A DNA stretch of 64,000 nt from Anaeramoeba flamelloides (lineage: Eukaryota > Metamonada > Anaeramoebidae): positions 6,842,501 to 6,906,500 of the forward strand of contig JANTQA010000012.1 in assembly GCA_027625915.1 (NCBI GenBank), given 5' to 3'. A program made the translations under genes and the position numbers. The notes below the pieces were generated by a model. The model searched no databases. It was not told the DNA's origin and saw only the letters and a program-made list of their open reading frames with translations. This document shows, one piece after another, positions 34,401 to 45,424 of the stretch (position 1 is the first letter of the stretch; each line of letters starts with the position of its first letter).

Positions 34401-34820
34401 CTAAACAATAATTCTGCTTTTTGTTCGACACTATCAGAAGAAAGAACAGTAATTCCACCAAGTAATTCTTTCCATTCTACTGTACCGTTTCCATCGGTAT
34501 CAAAAGATTTGTGTAAGGCAGTTGCACCTTCATGATCTACATCAAAAAGTGATTCAAAATCCTCGATTGTTAATTCACATTTTTCTGCTTTTTTTCCCTT
34601 TAGTTCTTTGATTTTTTTTTTGATTTGGTTAATAGCTTTTTTGTTAAGTTTAAATGCTATGTAGAGTTTTTGTAGATTTTTTTGTTGTTTTTGTTTTTGT
34701 TTTTGTTATTGTTATTTAACAAGAAAAAGTTAAAAAGGAGATAAGAAATAGAAATTAGAGTGAAAAAAAAAACTCGAGTCAAAGGAGAAGGGGTGGATTG
34801 GTAAAAGAATAATTACACAT
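30925..34820 (-). CDS. EF-hand calcium-binding protein with C-terminal CaaX box
   Basis: Inferred exons are 34817-34820 (ATGT), 34400-34656, 34211-34295 and 30925-31217. They total 639 nt and encode 212 residues, with phases 1, 0 and 1. The tiny first exon is the least certain part. The protein has three canonical 12-residue EF loops: DTDGNGTVEWKE (54-65), DLDGNMILDRSE (90-101) and DNDENGEISYEE (167-178). A degenerate pair precedes them, the layout of the calcineurin-B / neuronal-calcium-sensor superfamily. There is no Gly2 for myristoylation; instead the protein ends GGACSIM, a CaaX prenylation motif (Met in the last position favours farnesylation), which would place a calcium sensor on membranes. 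Intron 3 is about 3 kb and contains a LINE/hairpin array, two MITEs and a Psf1 gene fragment. Confidence 0.8.
31449..31490. repeat. (AT)n(GT)n microsatellite
   Basis: A run of AT passes into a GT run, inside intron 3 of the EF-hand gene. Confidence 0.85.
31700..32345 (-). mobile_element. LINE 3'-end relic with long hairpin array
   Basis: This is the longest well-preserved array (about 31727-32297). Stem-loops lie at 31943-32019 and 32186-32260 (arms AGCTTTTCCAGAATTTAAAA and complement), and the 41-bp unit is repeated near 32015-32100. The boundary is four decamers in a row (GGCACTCTGC, GGCACTCTAC, GACACTTGAC, GGTACTTTCC). Flanks are recognisably the LINE: GGAGGAAATTAATTTCTTCG on one side and TTAATAAATTTCAATAAAGA on the other. 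It lies in EF-hand intron 3. Confidence 0.65.
33261..33421. mobile_element. MITE, family D, copy 1
   Basis: The inverted ends read CATTTGAAATTTTAATGGGA...TTCACTTCATTTTTC and GAAAAATGAAGTG...CCCATTTATAATTCAAATA, giving a 160-bp foldback. A diverged copy follows at about 33740-33850, and a third lies at 44038-44202 in front of Psf1. Confidence 0.65.
33424..33700 (+). pseudogene. Truncated duplicate of the Psf1 5' end
   Basis: Codons 33521-33668 read TSGSQFVGELLESSYLITSY followed by SNHLDNKANTQ. This matches the N-terminus of Psf1 at 44.3 kb (TSGSQLVRELLESSYLIPSY), but the ATG is replaced and the match ends after about 45 codons. The duplication includes the upstream MITE and about 100 bp between (33235-33668 matches 44019-44440). 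It lies inside EF-hand intron 3, antisense to that gene, so it is not expected to give Psf1. Confidence 0.8.
33740..33850. mobile_element. MITE, family D, diverged copy
   Basis: Its right half matches the other family D copies (GAAAAATGAAGTGG, then a TTCGAATA-like end) and so does its centre (CAAATAGATCACAAATTACA). The left TIR is poorly preserved. Confidence 0.5.
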
Positions 34821-34994
34821 TTGTTGGAATTGTAAATAATAATAAACCTGATTATAAAAAAATGAGAACATCAACAAATTTCAATCAAAATTGTTTTTTG
34901 AACAAAACCGACTTTTGTTCCAAATTTTAGTAACAAACGTTTCTCTCCAAATATAAATTTTTGGAAAAGTAATTTTTCTCTTTTTCTGATAACG

Positions 34995-35853
34995 ATTGTG
35001 AAAAAAATTTGGGTAATTAAAAAAAATTGGGTCAGTCAAAAATTTGTTTTCGTTTTTTAAATCGTAAATATTAGCTAAATGGTTTTTGATCAAAGTAAAA
35101 TTTTATGAACAAATCTTACATTTAATAAAAACCAAAGTCACTATCAATAATAATTTTCAAATTTAATATTATCTTGTTGCATTTTAACCTTTTAAAATTA
35201 CTGTGGAACTCTAAAAAACAAAAATTGACCTTTAATTGTATACTTTACTAAAAATGTTGATTTTTTTTATTAAATTACATTCCAAGATCAAGTTAATCAT
35301 TGTTTGGGAAGACCAAAAATTAATAACCGTTTTAAATTAAGGTTTTCTATCGGGGTTTAAAGAATTTAAATGGTTTCTGAAATCTTGATATGTCGGTATT
35401 TTGAAGTTTTGATTGTAAACATTAGTGGAAAACAACCTCTTTGGAAAAAACAGCTTTTTTGGAAGACTTTATTATTCAATTTTGTTTAAAAGGATATTTA
35501 AGATTAACCGTGATAAATTTACGTTCATTAACAATGATAATTATCTTATTGAATTAAGAGATTTTAATATTTCCTATTAAATAGTACTCTAATTTTTAGT
35601 AAAGTTAATAATTAAAAATAAATTTTTGTATTTTTGGAGTTCCACAGTAATTCCAAAAGGTTAAAATGCAACAATTTAATTTTACTTCTGAAAATTATTA
35701 TTGATAGTGATTTTGATTTTTCTTAAATGTAAAATTTGTTCATAAAATTTTACTTTGATCAAAAATCATTTTGCAAATATTGACTATTTAAAAAACGAAA
35801 AAAAATTTTTGACTGAACCAATTTTTTTTAATTACCCAAATTTTTTTCACAAT
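34995..35853. mobile_element. Foldback element with 217-bp inverted arms
   Basis: Arms 34995-35211 and 35637-35853 are inverted copies of each other (for example CTGTGGAACTC at 35201 against GAGTTCCACAG at 35637, and TTTTTGATCAAAGTAAAATT in both). They enclose about 425 bp. The centre has a weakly coding-like stretch (NRDKFTFINNDNYLIELRDF, about 35500-35560) but no recognised transposase. It lies just upstream of the EF-hand gene. Confidence 0.75.
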
Positions 35854-36649
35854 GGTAAAAACAAATTTTTTTAAACGAGTTTTTGTCACTTTTTTTCCGA
35901 TTTTATAAACGGAAGAAAATTAAAAAGACACCCAAATCTTTCAGTTTAAAGAAAAAATTTTTCGAAAAATAAAAAGTCTAATTTTCCACAGAAGGTTTAA
36001 TGGTTATAAAATAAATAAGGGGAAAAAATTTTTACTTCATTTTTCCTTCTTTTTCGAACAAACAAAAGAATATCTGCAACCAGTTTGGGATCTCACTTTA
36101 TTCATTTGTTTGTTGAATTTTGTAGGAAACTTTGTGTGAATTAAGAATACAGATTGAAATGACTAATTTTGATTTGAAAAATAAGATAATAGATGAAATT
36201 TTATTTCAATTTATTTGTCAAACACCAGTATCATAAAAATTAATTTTTAAGGGTTTAATATTGGCTATATATTCATCTGTAATGAAAGTGTATTCCAATT
36301 AAAAGTTAATCGCCTGCGTGCTTAATACATTACGAGGAGAAAATTAAATTCTGACAATTAAAGTTAGCCAAAACAAAATATATTGGATTTCAGTTATACA
36401 TCTTTGATAAATTTTTTTTTTTCAAAGTTATCATAATTTTATGTAATGAAGAAAAGATAGCCATTGGACTAATTACGATTCGAATACTACCTTTTTCAAA
36501 ATTCCCGACTTTTGAAATAAACACTAATTTCTGGGGTATTTTTTTTTTTTTAAATAAGTTACACGGAATGAATTTTAGATTGGAAATTAAAGTAGAAAAA
36601 ATAATAAAAGTTATGACAATTTGAAGAAAAAAAAACAGTTAAAATATAT

Positions 36650-37045
36650 ACTCCAATTCAAAATTTTTAACACATCAAAATTAAATTTTTGTGAAAAAAA
36701 AATCTAATTTAATCAATTCTATAAGAAATACGAAATTATAACCATTCACGAATTTAATTGTGAAGAATTATTTATAAATTACAATACTAACAAAACAATA
36801 AATAAATAATTTAGAATACTAAAAAATCAAGGATGTGTTAAAAATTTCGGAGATTGGCATAAAGAGCAAAATTAAAAAAAAACATTGTTAAATTGTAAAA
36901 AATTCTATTCGGAATATTGATCGATCAAATGGTTAGATACCATCAACTAATTTTATTCGATCTATTATATTCTGAACAATTCAAATTTAACATAATATCA
37001 ACCGTTTGAAAAAAAATATTTGATTCAAGGAAACAAGTTAGGTAA
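36650..37045. repeat. Duplicated segment of about 400 bp, copy 1
   Basis: Aligned blocks such as CCAATTCAAAATTTTTAACACA and ATACCATCAACTAATTTTATT recur in the same order at 38085-38485. The second copy can be read in places as coding (IDPSKD, then TPSTDFLRVLLFLKEHKFES), so the source may be a decayed gene or an unknown element. Confidence 0.5.
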
Positions 37046-37808
37046 TTGAAAAAAATAAAATTTTAATAAAAAAAAAAGATGAAAAAATAATTTATATTTT
37101 TTTACAAAATTCAAATTTATTTCCAAATCGTTTGAAATGGTATAATCGTGATTGTTTTAATCGTTTTAATCCTATATAAAATTTTGAATTTTAGTTTATA
37201 TTTTATTTCAAATATAAAAACAAATATAATGATAAAAAATATTCCCAAAACATACATAAAATCATTTTTTCAATCTAATTTAGCAAAATATTATGCAAGA
37301 AATATTTTATTTTATTCTTAAATTGAAAAATATGATTCTTTTTAGACTATTTATATATATATATATATTAATATTATCCCCCCACTAAGTTAAATAAAAA
37401 TTGTAAAAATTTTACAATTAAAAATGATAAAATATTACCCAAAATTTTTATTTTAATATGCAATTCCAATTAATATCTATTAAAGTTGTGAAGCCTCTTC
37501 GAAATTGCCATGTATAATAATGTGTATTATGCGAGTGTATTCCAAAAATACAAAATTTAAAGATTATTTTTTTTAAAAAAATTACAAGTGTTGAAGTTTA
37601 ATTTTCTCAAAAAAAATTGAATTTATATATTTTAGAATAATAAATTATTACTTTTTTACATAATAACGCTAATAAAAAGTATCATTTTTGGAAATTTATA
37701 TCTGAAAACTCTTTCCGAAATTTAAATAAATTACCCAAATAATCACATAAAAGTTTTTAATAACATATATTTATAACCCCCACAGGTAACCATTTGCCCT
37801 ATTTCTTA

Positions 37809-38005
37809 CAGTCAATTTCACTTTTAAGGCACAAACTTTCAACAAAATTTAAGGCACAAAAAAAATCTCAGATTAAAGCACAAAATTCAAAATCTAGTAA
37901 CAATAAATTGTAAAAAAAAAAATTCCAAATTTTGTGCTTTAATTTGAGATTTTTTTGTGCCTTAAATTTCGTTGAAAGTTTGTGCCTTAAAAGTGAAACT
38001 GACTG
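37809..38005. mobile_element. MITE, family B (mariner-type, TA target)
   Basis: A 197-bp near-perfect hairpin. The ends are CAGTCAATTTCACTTTTAAG and its near-complement ending AGTGAAACTGACTG; arms of about 85 bp repeat the word AAGGCACAAA. TA flanks it on both sides (37807-37808, 38006-38007). A diverged copy lies at 52358-52551. Confidence 0.85.
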
Positions 38006-38084
38006 TATTTCCAAGTTATACCTGATAATTATTTATATAAAAACCTAAAGACTAATTATTTTAGTTTCTTTTTGATGAAATTAA

Positions 38085-38485
38085 AATCCAATTCGAATTT
38101 TTTAACACACCGAAATTTAATATTTGGAAAAAAATTCTTATTAAATCAAAATTATATAATAAATACCCACTAAGAACTATTACTGAATTGGGATTTAAAC
38201 AATTATTTATCGTTAACCATATCAAAAAAACAAAAAAATAAATAATTATCAATGAAAATAAAAGAAATGGTATCTCAATAATTTTAGGGTTAGTAAATTA
38301 TAAAAAAATATATTATACAGATTCTTAAAATTTCATTAACTATTATTGATCCATCAAAAGATTAAACACCATCAACTGATTTTCTTAGAGTTCTTCTATT
38401 TTTAAAAGAACATAAATTTGAATCAAATATCAGCCATTCTAAAAAATTATTCAAGGGTATGGAATAAGTTACGTAATCCAAAAAA
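38085..38485. repeat. Duplicated segment of about 400 bp, copy 2
   Basis: This is the tandem partner of 36650-37045, with shared order and spacing. The MITE at 37809 lies between the two copies. Confidence 0.5.
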
Positions 38486-38719
38486 TGAAATGAATACAAA
38501 AACAAAAAACAAAAAAATGATAATAATATTTTTCTGAAAATCAAAATTAATTTCATACATTATGAAATTAATTTCTTGTTTTTATTTTAGCTATTTCAAC
38601 CATTATCAAAATTTTCAATTTCTTTTCCACTGTTTTCAAAATAATGTGTCGAAAAAAGTTTAATAATTGTTTTAAACTGTACAATTTGTATTTTTGTTAA
38701 AAAAGAGCTATACATTAAC

Positions 38720-39110
38720 CGATCAAAGAAATCAACAATAAAACACTAATTAAATATGACCAAGATTTCTTAAAGTTCTATTATAAAAAATAAATTCTAA
38801 AAATTAAGGATAAAATTGCCAAATTTATCTTGGAAAAAAGAGTAAATTTTTGAAAATTTTTATCATCAAAAAAACAAAAAATTTCAAATAAACTAAGAAA
38901 AATTATAAAAAATTTTGAATAAATTGCATTCCTAATTTAAAATTTACTTAAAATATCAAGGATTTTACTTTAGAAATTAATTTGAACTTTGGTATACCAT
39001 TGGGATAATGAATTTTGGATGTTGCCTTGGAATAAGAAGATTAAAAAAGCATGAATTTTATTTTGAAACAAAGATTAGAGTCTTTTGGCATGTATTATTT
39101 TGATTATTAT
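38720..39110. repeat. Dispersed duplicated segment, copy 1
   Basis: It is collinear with 43385-43790. Shared blocks include GCCAAATTTATCTTGGAAAA versus GCAAAATTTATCTCAAAAAA, and TGGATGTTGCCTTGGAA versus TGAATGTTGCCTTGGAA. No intact reading frame is present. Its origin is unknown. Confidence 0.6.
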
Positions 39111-39576
39111 ATGCTTAAAAAATACACAAAAAAACCTAGATTCAAATACTTCAATAAGGATTCGAAATTGTAAAAGTAATAATAAACACTCTCAAATTAT
39201 TGGTTTTTAGAAAAACACAAGAGAAAAAGGATCCAGATTTCAAACTTAAAGAAAAGGATTTCTTTGAGCCACAATCAACAAGTGTCTTCCAACTCTTGAC
39301 TTTATATTTTTCCATCTTTAAAACTCATTTTGATGGTATATAATCATTTTTTAATTTTTTTAATAACTGAAAATAAATAAAAAAACACTTTTTTCTATTT
39401 TTTAATTTGTTTTTCATTCTTCAAAAGTAAAAATTTAGCGACATTCAAGTTGTTTCTTTGAAAATTCAATACAAAGTTCTATGAAAAATTTTTTTTTTGC
39501 TAAAGCGATAAAAAAACAAAAAGAAAATTCTTTTTTATTTTGATCAAATAGGAAAATCAAGAAAAAACAATAAATT

Positions 39577-39726
39577 TTAATCAAAAAATCCATTTTCAAT
39601 AATTTTGATTTTTGCCATTATTTTTTCTTTAATCAAATTTTTTTTGACTTTTGAAACATTTTGTGGCTTTGAAAAAGCATAGATATATTGATAATTACAA
39701 GATAAACAAATAATATCTTTTCCCAT
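39577..39726 (-). CDS. Possible small CxxC protein
   Basis: An ATG at 39726 opens 49 codons reading MGKDIICLSCNYQYIYAFS and later KPQNVSKVKKNLIKEK. It has one CxxC pair and a Gly2. It lies immediately downstream of the secreted-protein gene on the same strand. At this base composition an ORF of this size is expected by chance, and no family is recognised. Confidence 0.18.
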   Translation of the reverse strand: MGKDIICLSCNYQYIYAFSKPQNVSKVKKNLIKEKIMAKIKIIENGFFD

Positions 39727-39788
39727 TTCAACGAAAGTAAACCTTAAAGGACAAAACAAAAAAAGAAAAGAAAAAAAAAAAAGTATCC

Positions 39789-40394
39789 TTAGAATGGTTC
39801 AACTTTAATGAACTTCGAATTACTATCAGAGCCAACAAGGCATTGGTTTAAAGGAAAATTCTGTGTATCACCACCTATACAATTGTATTGCGCTGATGAA
39901 ACTACTTCAATGGTATCTTTTACTACCACACCAAAAAGAGACAAATCACCACCTTGATTGTAGCATTGGCCTTGGATGAATGAAGCGGTGGAAGAGGCAA
40001 AAGAACACTCTTTGTTTGAATAAGACACCCTATTGATTACGGTCGCAGTTTTTAAATTCATTTTTTCAATTGAATAAATTACAGAATCAGAATAGTCTTC
40101 TTGTGTGCATTGGTTAAGTGGATATGCCATGATCTTGTCACACCATGAACACGTGGTTGAGTTTTGGCAATAATAGATGTCAATATTTGGGTTTTGAATG
40201 GAATAATAAATGCTACCAGTACTCTTCGGATAACAATAATTGTTGATATATGTAGCATCAGTATAATCGTTTGTTGTGCAATCAGTTTTTGGGTTGTACG
40301 AAGTTACATGGATAAGATCGTTTGTTGGTGATGGCTTTAAATAACAACCAACAACAATCAGCAATAATAATAGAAAGAAAGAAAACACTTTCAT
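39789..40394 (-). CDS. Secreted Cys-rich protein with PLNQC repeats
   Basis: A 201-residue protein from the ATG at 40394 (a TTG lies just before it). Residues 1-18 are a signal peptide (MKVFSFFLLLLLIVVG). The mature part has about ten cysteines in a loosely repeated pattern, YxC...YPLNQC or FPLNQC (twice complete, plus degenerate copies ending NNYC and GQC). This suggests three or more short disulphide-bonded beta modules. There is no transmembrane helix after the signal. No named family is recognised. Similar short Cys repeats are common in secreted proteins of amoebae, which is a recollection rather than a match. Confidence 0.72.
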   Translation of the reverse strand: MKVFSFFLLLLLIVVGCYLKPSPTNDLIHVTSYNPKTDCTTNDYTDATYINNYCYPKSTGSIYYSIQNPNIDIYYCQNSTTCSWCDKIMAYPLNQCTQEDYSDSVIYSIEKMNLKTATVINRVSYSNKECSFASSTASFIQGQCYNQGGDLSLFGVVVKDTIEVVSSAQYNCIGGDTQNFPLNQCLVGSDSNSKFIKVEPF

Positions 40395-43300
40395 CAAAAC
40401 AGTCTGTAATTCACAAGAAAAAGAGAAAAAGTAAAAAAAATGAAACTACATCAATTAAAAATTTGTGTTTACTGATAAATTCAAATAAATGGTAGAAAAT
40501 TTTTACTTGATTTTCCTTTTTGAAATTTTTCTGCTCAAACTTTGAATAAAGCATTTAATGAAGTCAAGTGTTAAGAAACTGTATAAAATTAGTTTTTCTT
40601 CAAAATATTCTTTGTCAGAGACTGTTTGGTAGTATACAGTTCAAAGATTTATAAAAATGGAAATTAAATCAAAATTTTTTGATATTTATTAGAATTTATC
40701 AGTATTTTTCCACCATTTGGAATTAATTTGTTATTATTATAAAGAAAAGAATGTTTTGGGCGAGTTTCTTGTCTTTAGTGAGTGGGAAAATTCAAAAAAA
40801 AGGGGTCTTTTTTTTTATTTCTGACAAAGCTATTCTCTCATTTTGAATTTTTAGTGTTTCTTCATTTGGTAATAATTTCTCTTATCTTTGAAATATTCCA
40901 AAACTAAATCAATACATAAAGAGGTCTGTTGTTTTAATAGTTGGTAATTATAAGAGTTTATCATATTAATATACTTAACTCTATTTCAAAATTTCATTTT
41001 CTTTTGAGTATTTTATTTGTAAAAAATTACTTTGGATTTTTTAAAAAGTTTTTAATTTGTTAAATAAATACAAAAATCCAATTTTATCTAAATAAAATAC
41101 TAAATTTGATTTCTACATGATTAAATTGACTTAGTGTATAAAAAAATGAATTATTTTAGATATCGAAGAATAAAAATTATAAGATATTTTTTGAGAATGG
41201 CGAATGGGATACTTTTTTACTATAAAACCCCTCTAATTAATATTTTGAAGAACTGATTGTCCTGGTATTTTTATTTTTATAATTCTGTTTGTGTCTGGGA
41301 TAATCAAATCAAAATATAGAATTTTATCAAAATTAGTTAATTATTAAAGAATTTCCAAAAAAATTAAGGTTGGCCTTAGAAAAAGCATAAAACTTGGAAT
41401 TGTTTCCCAAAAGAAAAGATTGTAGATTATATATTTTCAACAAATAGAAAACCAGAAAAATACCTCTTTAATCTGTATAAAATGATTTTAGATCATAAAA
41501 TAGAAGGATATTGACAAATTCAAATAAATATTTGGAAATTTTTAAAACTAATTTAAAGTTTTTTATAAAAAAGAGATTTTACTTAAGGGTCAAGTTATCA
41601 CAGGAAAAAATAATTTTCTGAAATGGAAAAAAAATTTTGGAATTTTTATGAGTGCCTAATATAAATCAAAAACTAACCTACCAAAAGTGATTTACAATCG
41701 ATCTCCAAAAATCAACAATCAAAAAGAGCACATTTTTCGAAAAAAAAGCATAAAAAGAATAAGACTTAATTTTCAATTAGAATGGCTGTGAAATGTAATT
41801 TTGAAAACAACTTTATCAATTTTGAGATGTTGATCGAAATTTATCTTTTCCAGATCTATAAGATTTTTTTTTTTCATTTTTCGTTTGAGTTATTGTTTTC
41901 TCAAGTAGAATTTTATAAAAATCTTAATTGGTCAAATATAGAGGGTTTTAAAATAACTACAAATTAGATTAAATCGGAACTAAATTTATCATGCACTTCA
42001 AGAAACTATTGATTTTAAATTGAAGTAATTTGTATATTTGGAGATATAAAATAAGAAAAGATATTTTATTTTTTTTAAATTTAGATTGTAAGAAATTGAG
42101 AATACTTTTATACTTTTTTGTTAATACTGATTTTTTTAAAATTGATCTCTCAATTTTTTTTTTTTTTTTGATATTTGTTTTTTTTTCAATTATAAGAAGC
42201 TCAATTTCAGAATATTATTTTTTTCGTTTCAAGCCACCAATTGAGTATGGAGAAAATACCACGGTAAATGACTAGAGTCTTAACTGAATATAAATCTGGT
42301 GAATTTATTTACAATTTGAATACAGATATTGTTTAAATGTTTTGAAAGAAGAGTTCTGGATATTCAAAAAAAAAAAAAAAAGGATTTTGTATTTAAATTT
42401 TTTTAAAAATACCAACTGGTTAAAAAAATAAAAGTATTTCATAAAGAATTGATGAATTTTTAATGTAAAATGTACAATTAGCTTTGATCTTCATTTCATA
42501 TTTGATTTCTTATTGGGGGAAGGGATGTGATAATAAAAATAAAAAAAATTTCTGTAAAATTTTATTTCATCCTAAATATTTTCATTTTTTACTAATGATA
42601 ACTAATTAAAAATTGTCATTTTTCGATTTTTTATTTTTAAATCCTTTTCCAAATCTAAAAATAGAAACCCAAAAAAGTATTCCATTTTTTAATAATTCAT
42701 ATTTTGGACTTGTTAAAAAACCATTTTTCAATTTTTAAATTTCAAGATTTACTCTATAATTATAAACATAAAAAACGAAAGATGGTTTAGTTTTGTTTTC
42801 TTTTGATAAAGGTACTTGTGGTTTCAATATATTTCCACTATATCTGAAATAATTTGTTAAAGTAAAATCGATTGTTAATTATTTATTTTTTAAACTTCTA
42901 ATCTAATGTTTTAGCTACTAATCCACATTTCTCACAATTTTAAGAAAGATATTTTGCAATTTTGGAGTTTGAATATCGATAATTCAAACCTTTAAAATTG
43001 TGAAAAATGAAGATTTTTTTTTTTTCTTGGTGTTTCGTGAAAGAAGGATCACCCAAATTAAAAAAAAATTACAAGGATAGAGATATAACTAAAATATATT
43101 TTCAATTGATAAAGTTAATTTGTAAAGGTAATTTATTTGTGAATATTTTAATACTAGAAACAATTGAAATTTTTTAGTTATAAGACAAATTTTGAGGTAA
43201 AATTTAAGAAATCTATTTTTAAACTTTGAAGTCTTTAGATTGAAAATTCTAGCTTTATAATTGTGGTGAAAAACAATTTTTTTTTTTTTTTTTACTTATT

Positions 43301-44018
43301 GTAGTTAAAATAAAGCTTGTAAAAAAATTTAATATGTGTTTTAAAATAAAAGGTGTGTTTTTTTTGTTATAGAAGACCTCTACATCAAAAGATCGTAGAA
43401 ATTGATAATAAACTCTAAATAAATATGGTTTTGGTTTCTGAAAGTTCTAATATTAAAAAAGAAATTCTAAAAATAAAGGATCGAATTGCAAAATTTATCT
43501 CAAAAAATAGAGTAAATTTTTATGAAAATTTTTTATCATCAAAAAATTTCAAAAAAATTGAGAAAAAATGAAAGATTTTCAACTATTTTGCATGAATAAT
43601 TTAAATTTTACTGAAAATATCTAGATTTTCACTTTCAAAATTGATTTGAACTTAGGTATATCAGTGGATTAATGTAAATTGAATGTTGCCTTGGAAAAAG
43701 AAGTAAAAAAAAGCAGGGATTATATTTTTAAACACAGATTATTGTCATTGGACACACATTATTTTGATCACAGTATATATGATAATTTTTAATTCATTCA
43801 CTTTTTTCGTACTTTTTAACCAATCTGTTATTTTTCAGAACATTTTACACAATGAAACTTACATGTGATTTACATTCAAAAGCAATTCGTTTTTATTTTA
43901 GACTTTGTCAGAGTCGACACGAATCCCTTAAAATACCAAAAATTAATTTGATGCAAAAAATTGATAGATCGAAAAATAATCCAATAAATCCACTAACAAG
44001 AAAAATCAAACTAAACCA
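40395..44018. other. Gene-free stretch between secreted protein and Psf1
   Basis: This is AT-rich DNA with no supportable gene. It includes the duplicated segment at 43385-43790. Open frames at 41782, 42030 and 43852 have the composition of chance ORFs. Confidence 0.45.
43385..43790. repeat. Dispersed duplicated segment, copy 2
   Basis: This is the partner of 38720-39110 in the same orientation, and lies about 500 bp upstream of Psf1. Confidence 0.6.
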
Positions 44019-44037
44019 GTGTTGTGTTTACATTCGT

Positions 44038-44202
44038 GTATTGGAATTTTAAACGGGAAACAATTTTCACTTCCTTTTCAATTTCCTTTTTCAAATAGAG
44101 TTTTTTAAAATTACAACCTACTTTTTTGAAAACCCTATTAATTAAAAAGAAAAATATGGAAGGGAAGTAAAAATATTTTATCCCATTTAAAATTCAAATA
44201 AC
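44038..44202. mobile_element. MITE, family D, copy upstream of Psf1
   Basis: The inverted ends read GTATTGGAATTTTAAACGGG and CCCATTTAAAATTCAAATA. The element ends about 87 bp before the Psf1 ATG and so may form part of its leader or promoter. Confidence 0.65.
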
Positions 44203-44288
44203 AGTAAAGAAAGCTATTATTATTTCAATTTGATTTCGATCATTTTTTAATCTTTTGCTTCTTGATCAAAAAGCTTCCAATCCCCGTA

Positions 44289-44918
44289 ATGGACACATCT
44301 GGAAGTCAGTTAGTGAGAGAACTTCTTGAGTCTTCTTATCTTATTCCAAGTTATAGTAACCATTTAATCAAAAAGGTCAACCTGCAAATCAAAAAAGAAA
44401 AGAAAGATCTTGACGAAATAATTACAAATGAAGATTATGATAGCCCCTCATTATCTGCAACAATTCTTTACCACCACTTTTCAATAAGAAGAAGCAAAAG
44501 ATGTTTGTGTGTATACCATAACGAAAGGCTAAAAACGATCAAAAGGCTTCGATGGACACATGGCAGCACTTTACCATCAGAAATCTCTGAGAATTGTTTA
44601 CAGGAAGAACGTAACTTTTTCCAGGAATATTCCTTACTGTTAATGAAATATATGTCCCAAATACGATTGGATTTGTACCAAAATATGAATCCCCCCTGTT
44701 CTAAGAATATTTATATCCACGTTCTTGTTGTCAATGATATTGGGGAAATATTAACAAATTTTGAAACACAAACAATACGCCTTTTAAAAGGATCCAAACA
44801 TTATGTGAGATACAATGATGTGAAAAAATTTCTTAAAAACGGAGATGTAATCCAAATTACAAACCCAAAAGAGAACGTACAAACAATGACTCCAACTAAA
44901 AACCAAAAAAACAAATAA
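44289..44918 (+). CDS. PSF1: GINS complex subunit Psf1
   Basis: A 209-residue protein from the ATG at 44289 (human PSF1 has 196). GINS binds Cdc45 and MCM2-7 to form the replicative CMG helicase. The A domain is recognised by LSATILYHHFSIRRSKRCLC (compare RHCSLLRNRRC in human), LRWTHGSTLPSEIS and LMKYMSQIRLDLYQNMNPP. The linker plus B domain is recognised by NIYIHVLVVNDIGEILTN and IRLLKGSKHYVRYNDVKKFL. There are no introns. The N-terminus (SGSQLVRELLESS) matches the usual amphipathic first helix. A partial copy of its 5' end lies at 33.4-33.7 kb. Confidence 0.92.
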   Translation: MDTSGSQLVRELLESSYLIPSYSNHLIKKVNLQIKKEKKDLDEIITNEDYDSPSLSATILYHHFSIRRSKRCLCVYHNERLKTIKRLRWTHGSTLPSEISENCLQEERNFFQEYSLLLMKYMSQIRLDLYQNMNPPCSKNIYIHVLVVNDIGEILTNFETQTIRLLKGSKHYVRYNDVKKFLKNGDVIQITNPKENVQTMTPTKNQKNK

Positions 44919-45331
44919 ACAAAAAATAAATTCTTTTTGCAAACAATTAAACTTTTAGGACAATTCTGCTTTGTTTTTGGATTTGAAAGAAGCCACAAAA
45001 ATTAATAATTTCAGAAAAAGATTCTAAATTATTGGAAAATACAAGACTCTTTTTTGATTCTTAATTACAAAAGAATGATAGAATTCCAAATAATTTTACA
45101 ATTTTTCAGACCTTTGCTTCCTATTAAAGATTAGTCGAATTTTATGGTTAGTGAATACTATTTTCCCACCTAGTAACATATTTATAGACTTAAAAGAAAC
45201 TTGATCTCAGGGATCTTGCTAACTTGAAAAATTTAGGTTTTTTTTGGAAAATTTTGAGTTGGTCAAAAAAACAATTATCCTTCATCAAATCCAAATTATT
45301 CTCAACAAATTTTGAAGAAAAAAATTTCATG

Positions 45332-45424
45332 AGGAAAATGTCACTCCACTTTCTTTTCAAGTATGTTAGAGTGTACCGAGAGAGTATAAATATACTTGAA
45401 AAGAAAGTAGAGTGGCATTTTCTT
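45332..45424. repeat. Long hairpin (33-bp arms)
   Basis: The arms, 45332-45364 and 45392-45424, pair at 30 of 33 positions (AAATGTCACTCCACTTTC against GAAAGTAGAGTGGCATTT) around a 27-nt loop. There is no obvious TIR-element terminus or TA duplication. It lies 0.4 kb downstream of Psf1. It could be a hairpin-RNA precursor, a MITE or a simple inverted duplication. Confidence 0.75.

Noticed and set aside
39213-39462. Possible plus-strand exons (reads DPDFKLKEKDFFEPQ)
   Set aside because: Several frames are open at once, splice phases are ambiguous and no start was found.
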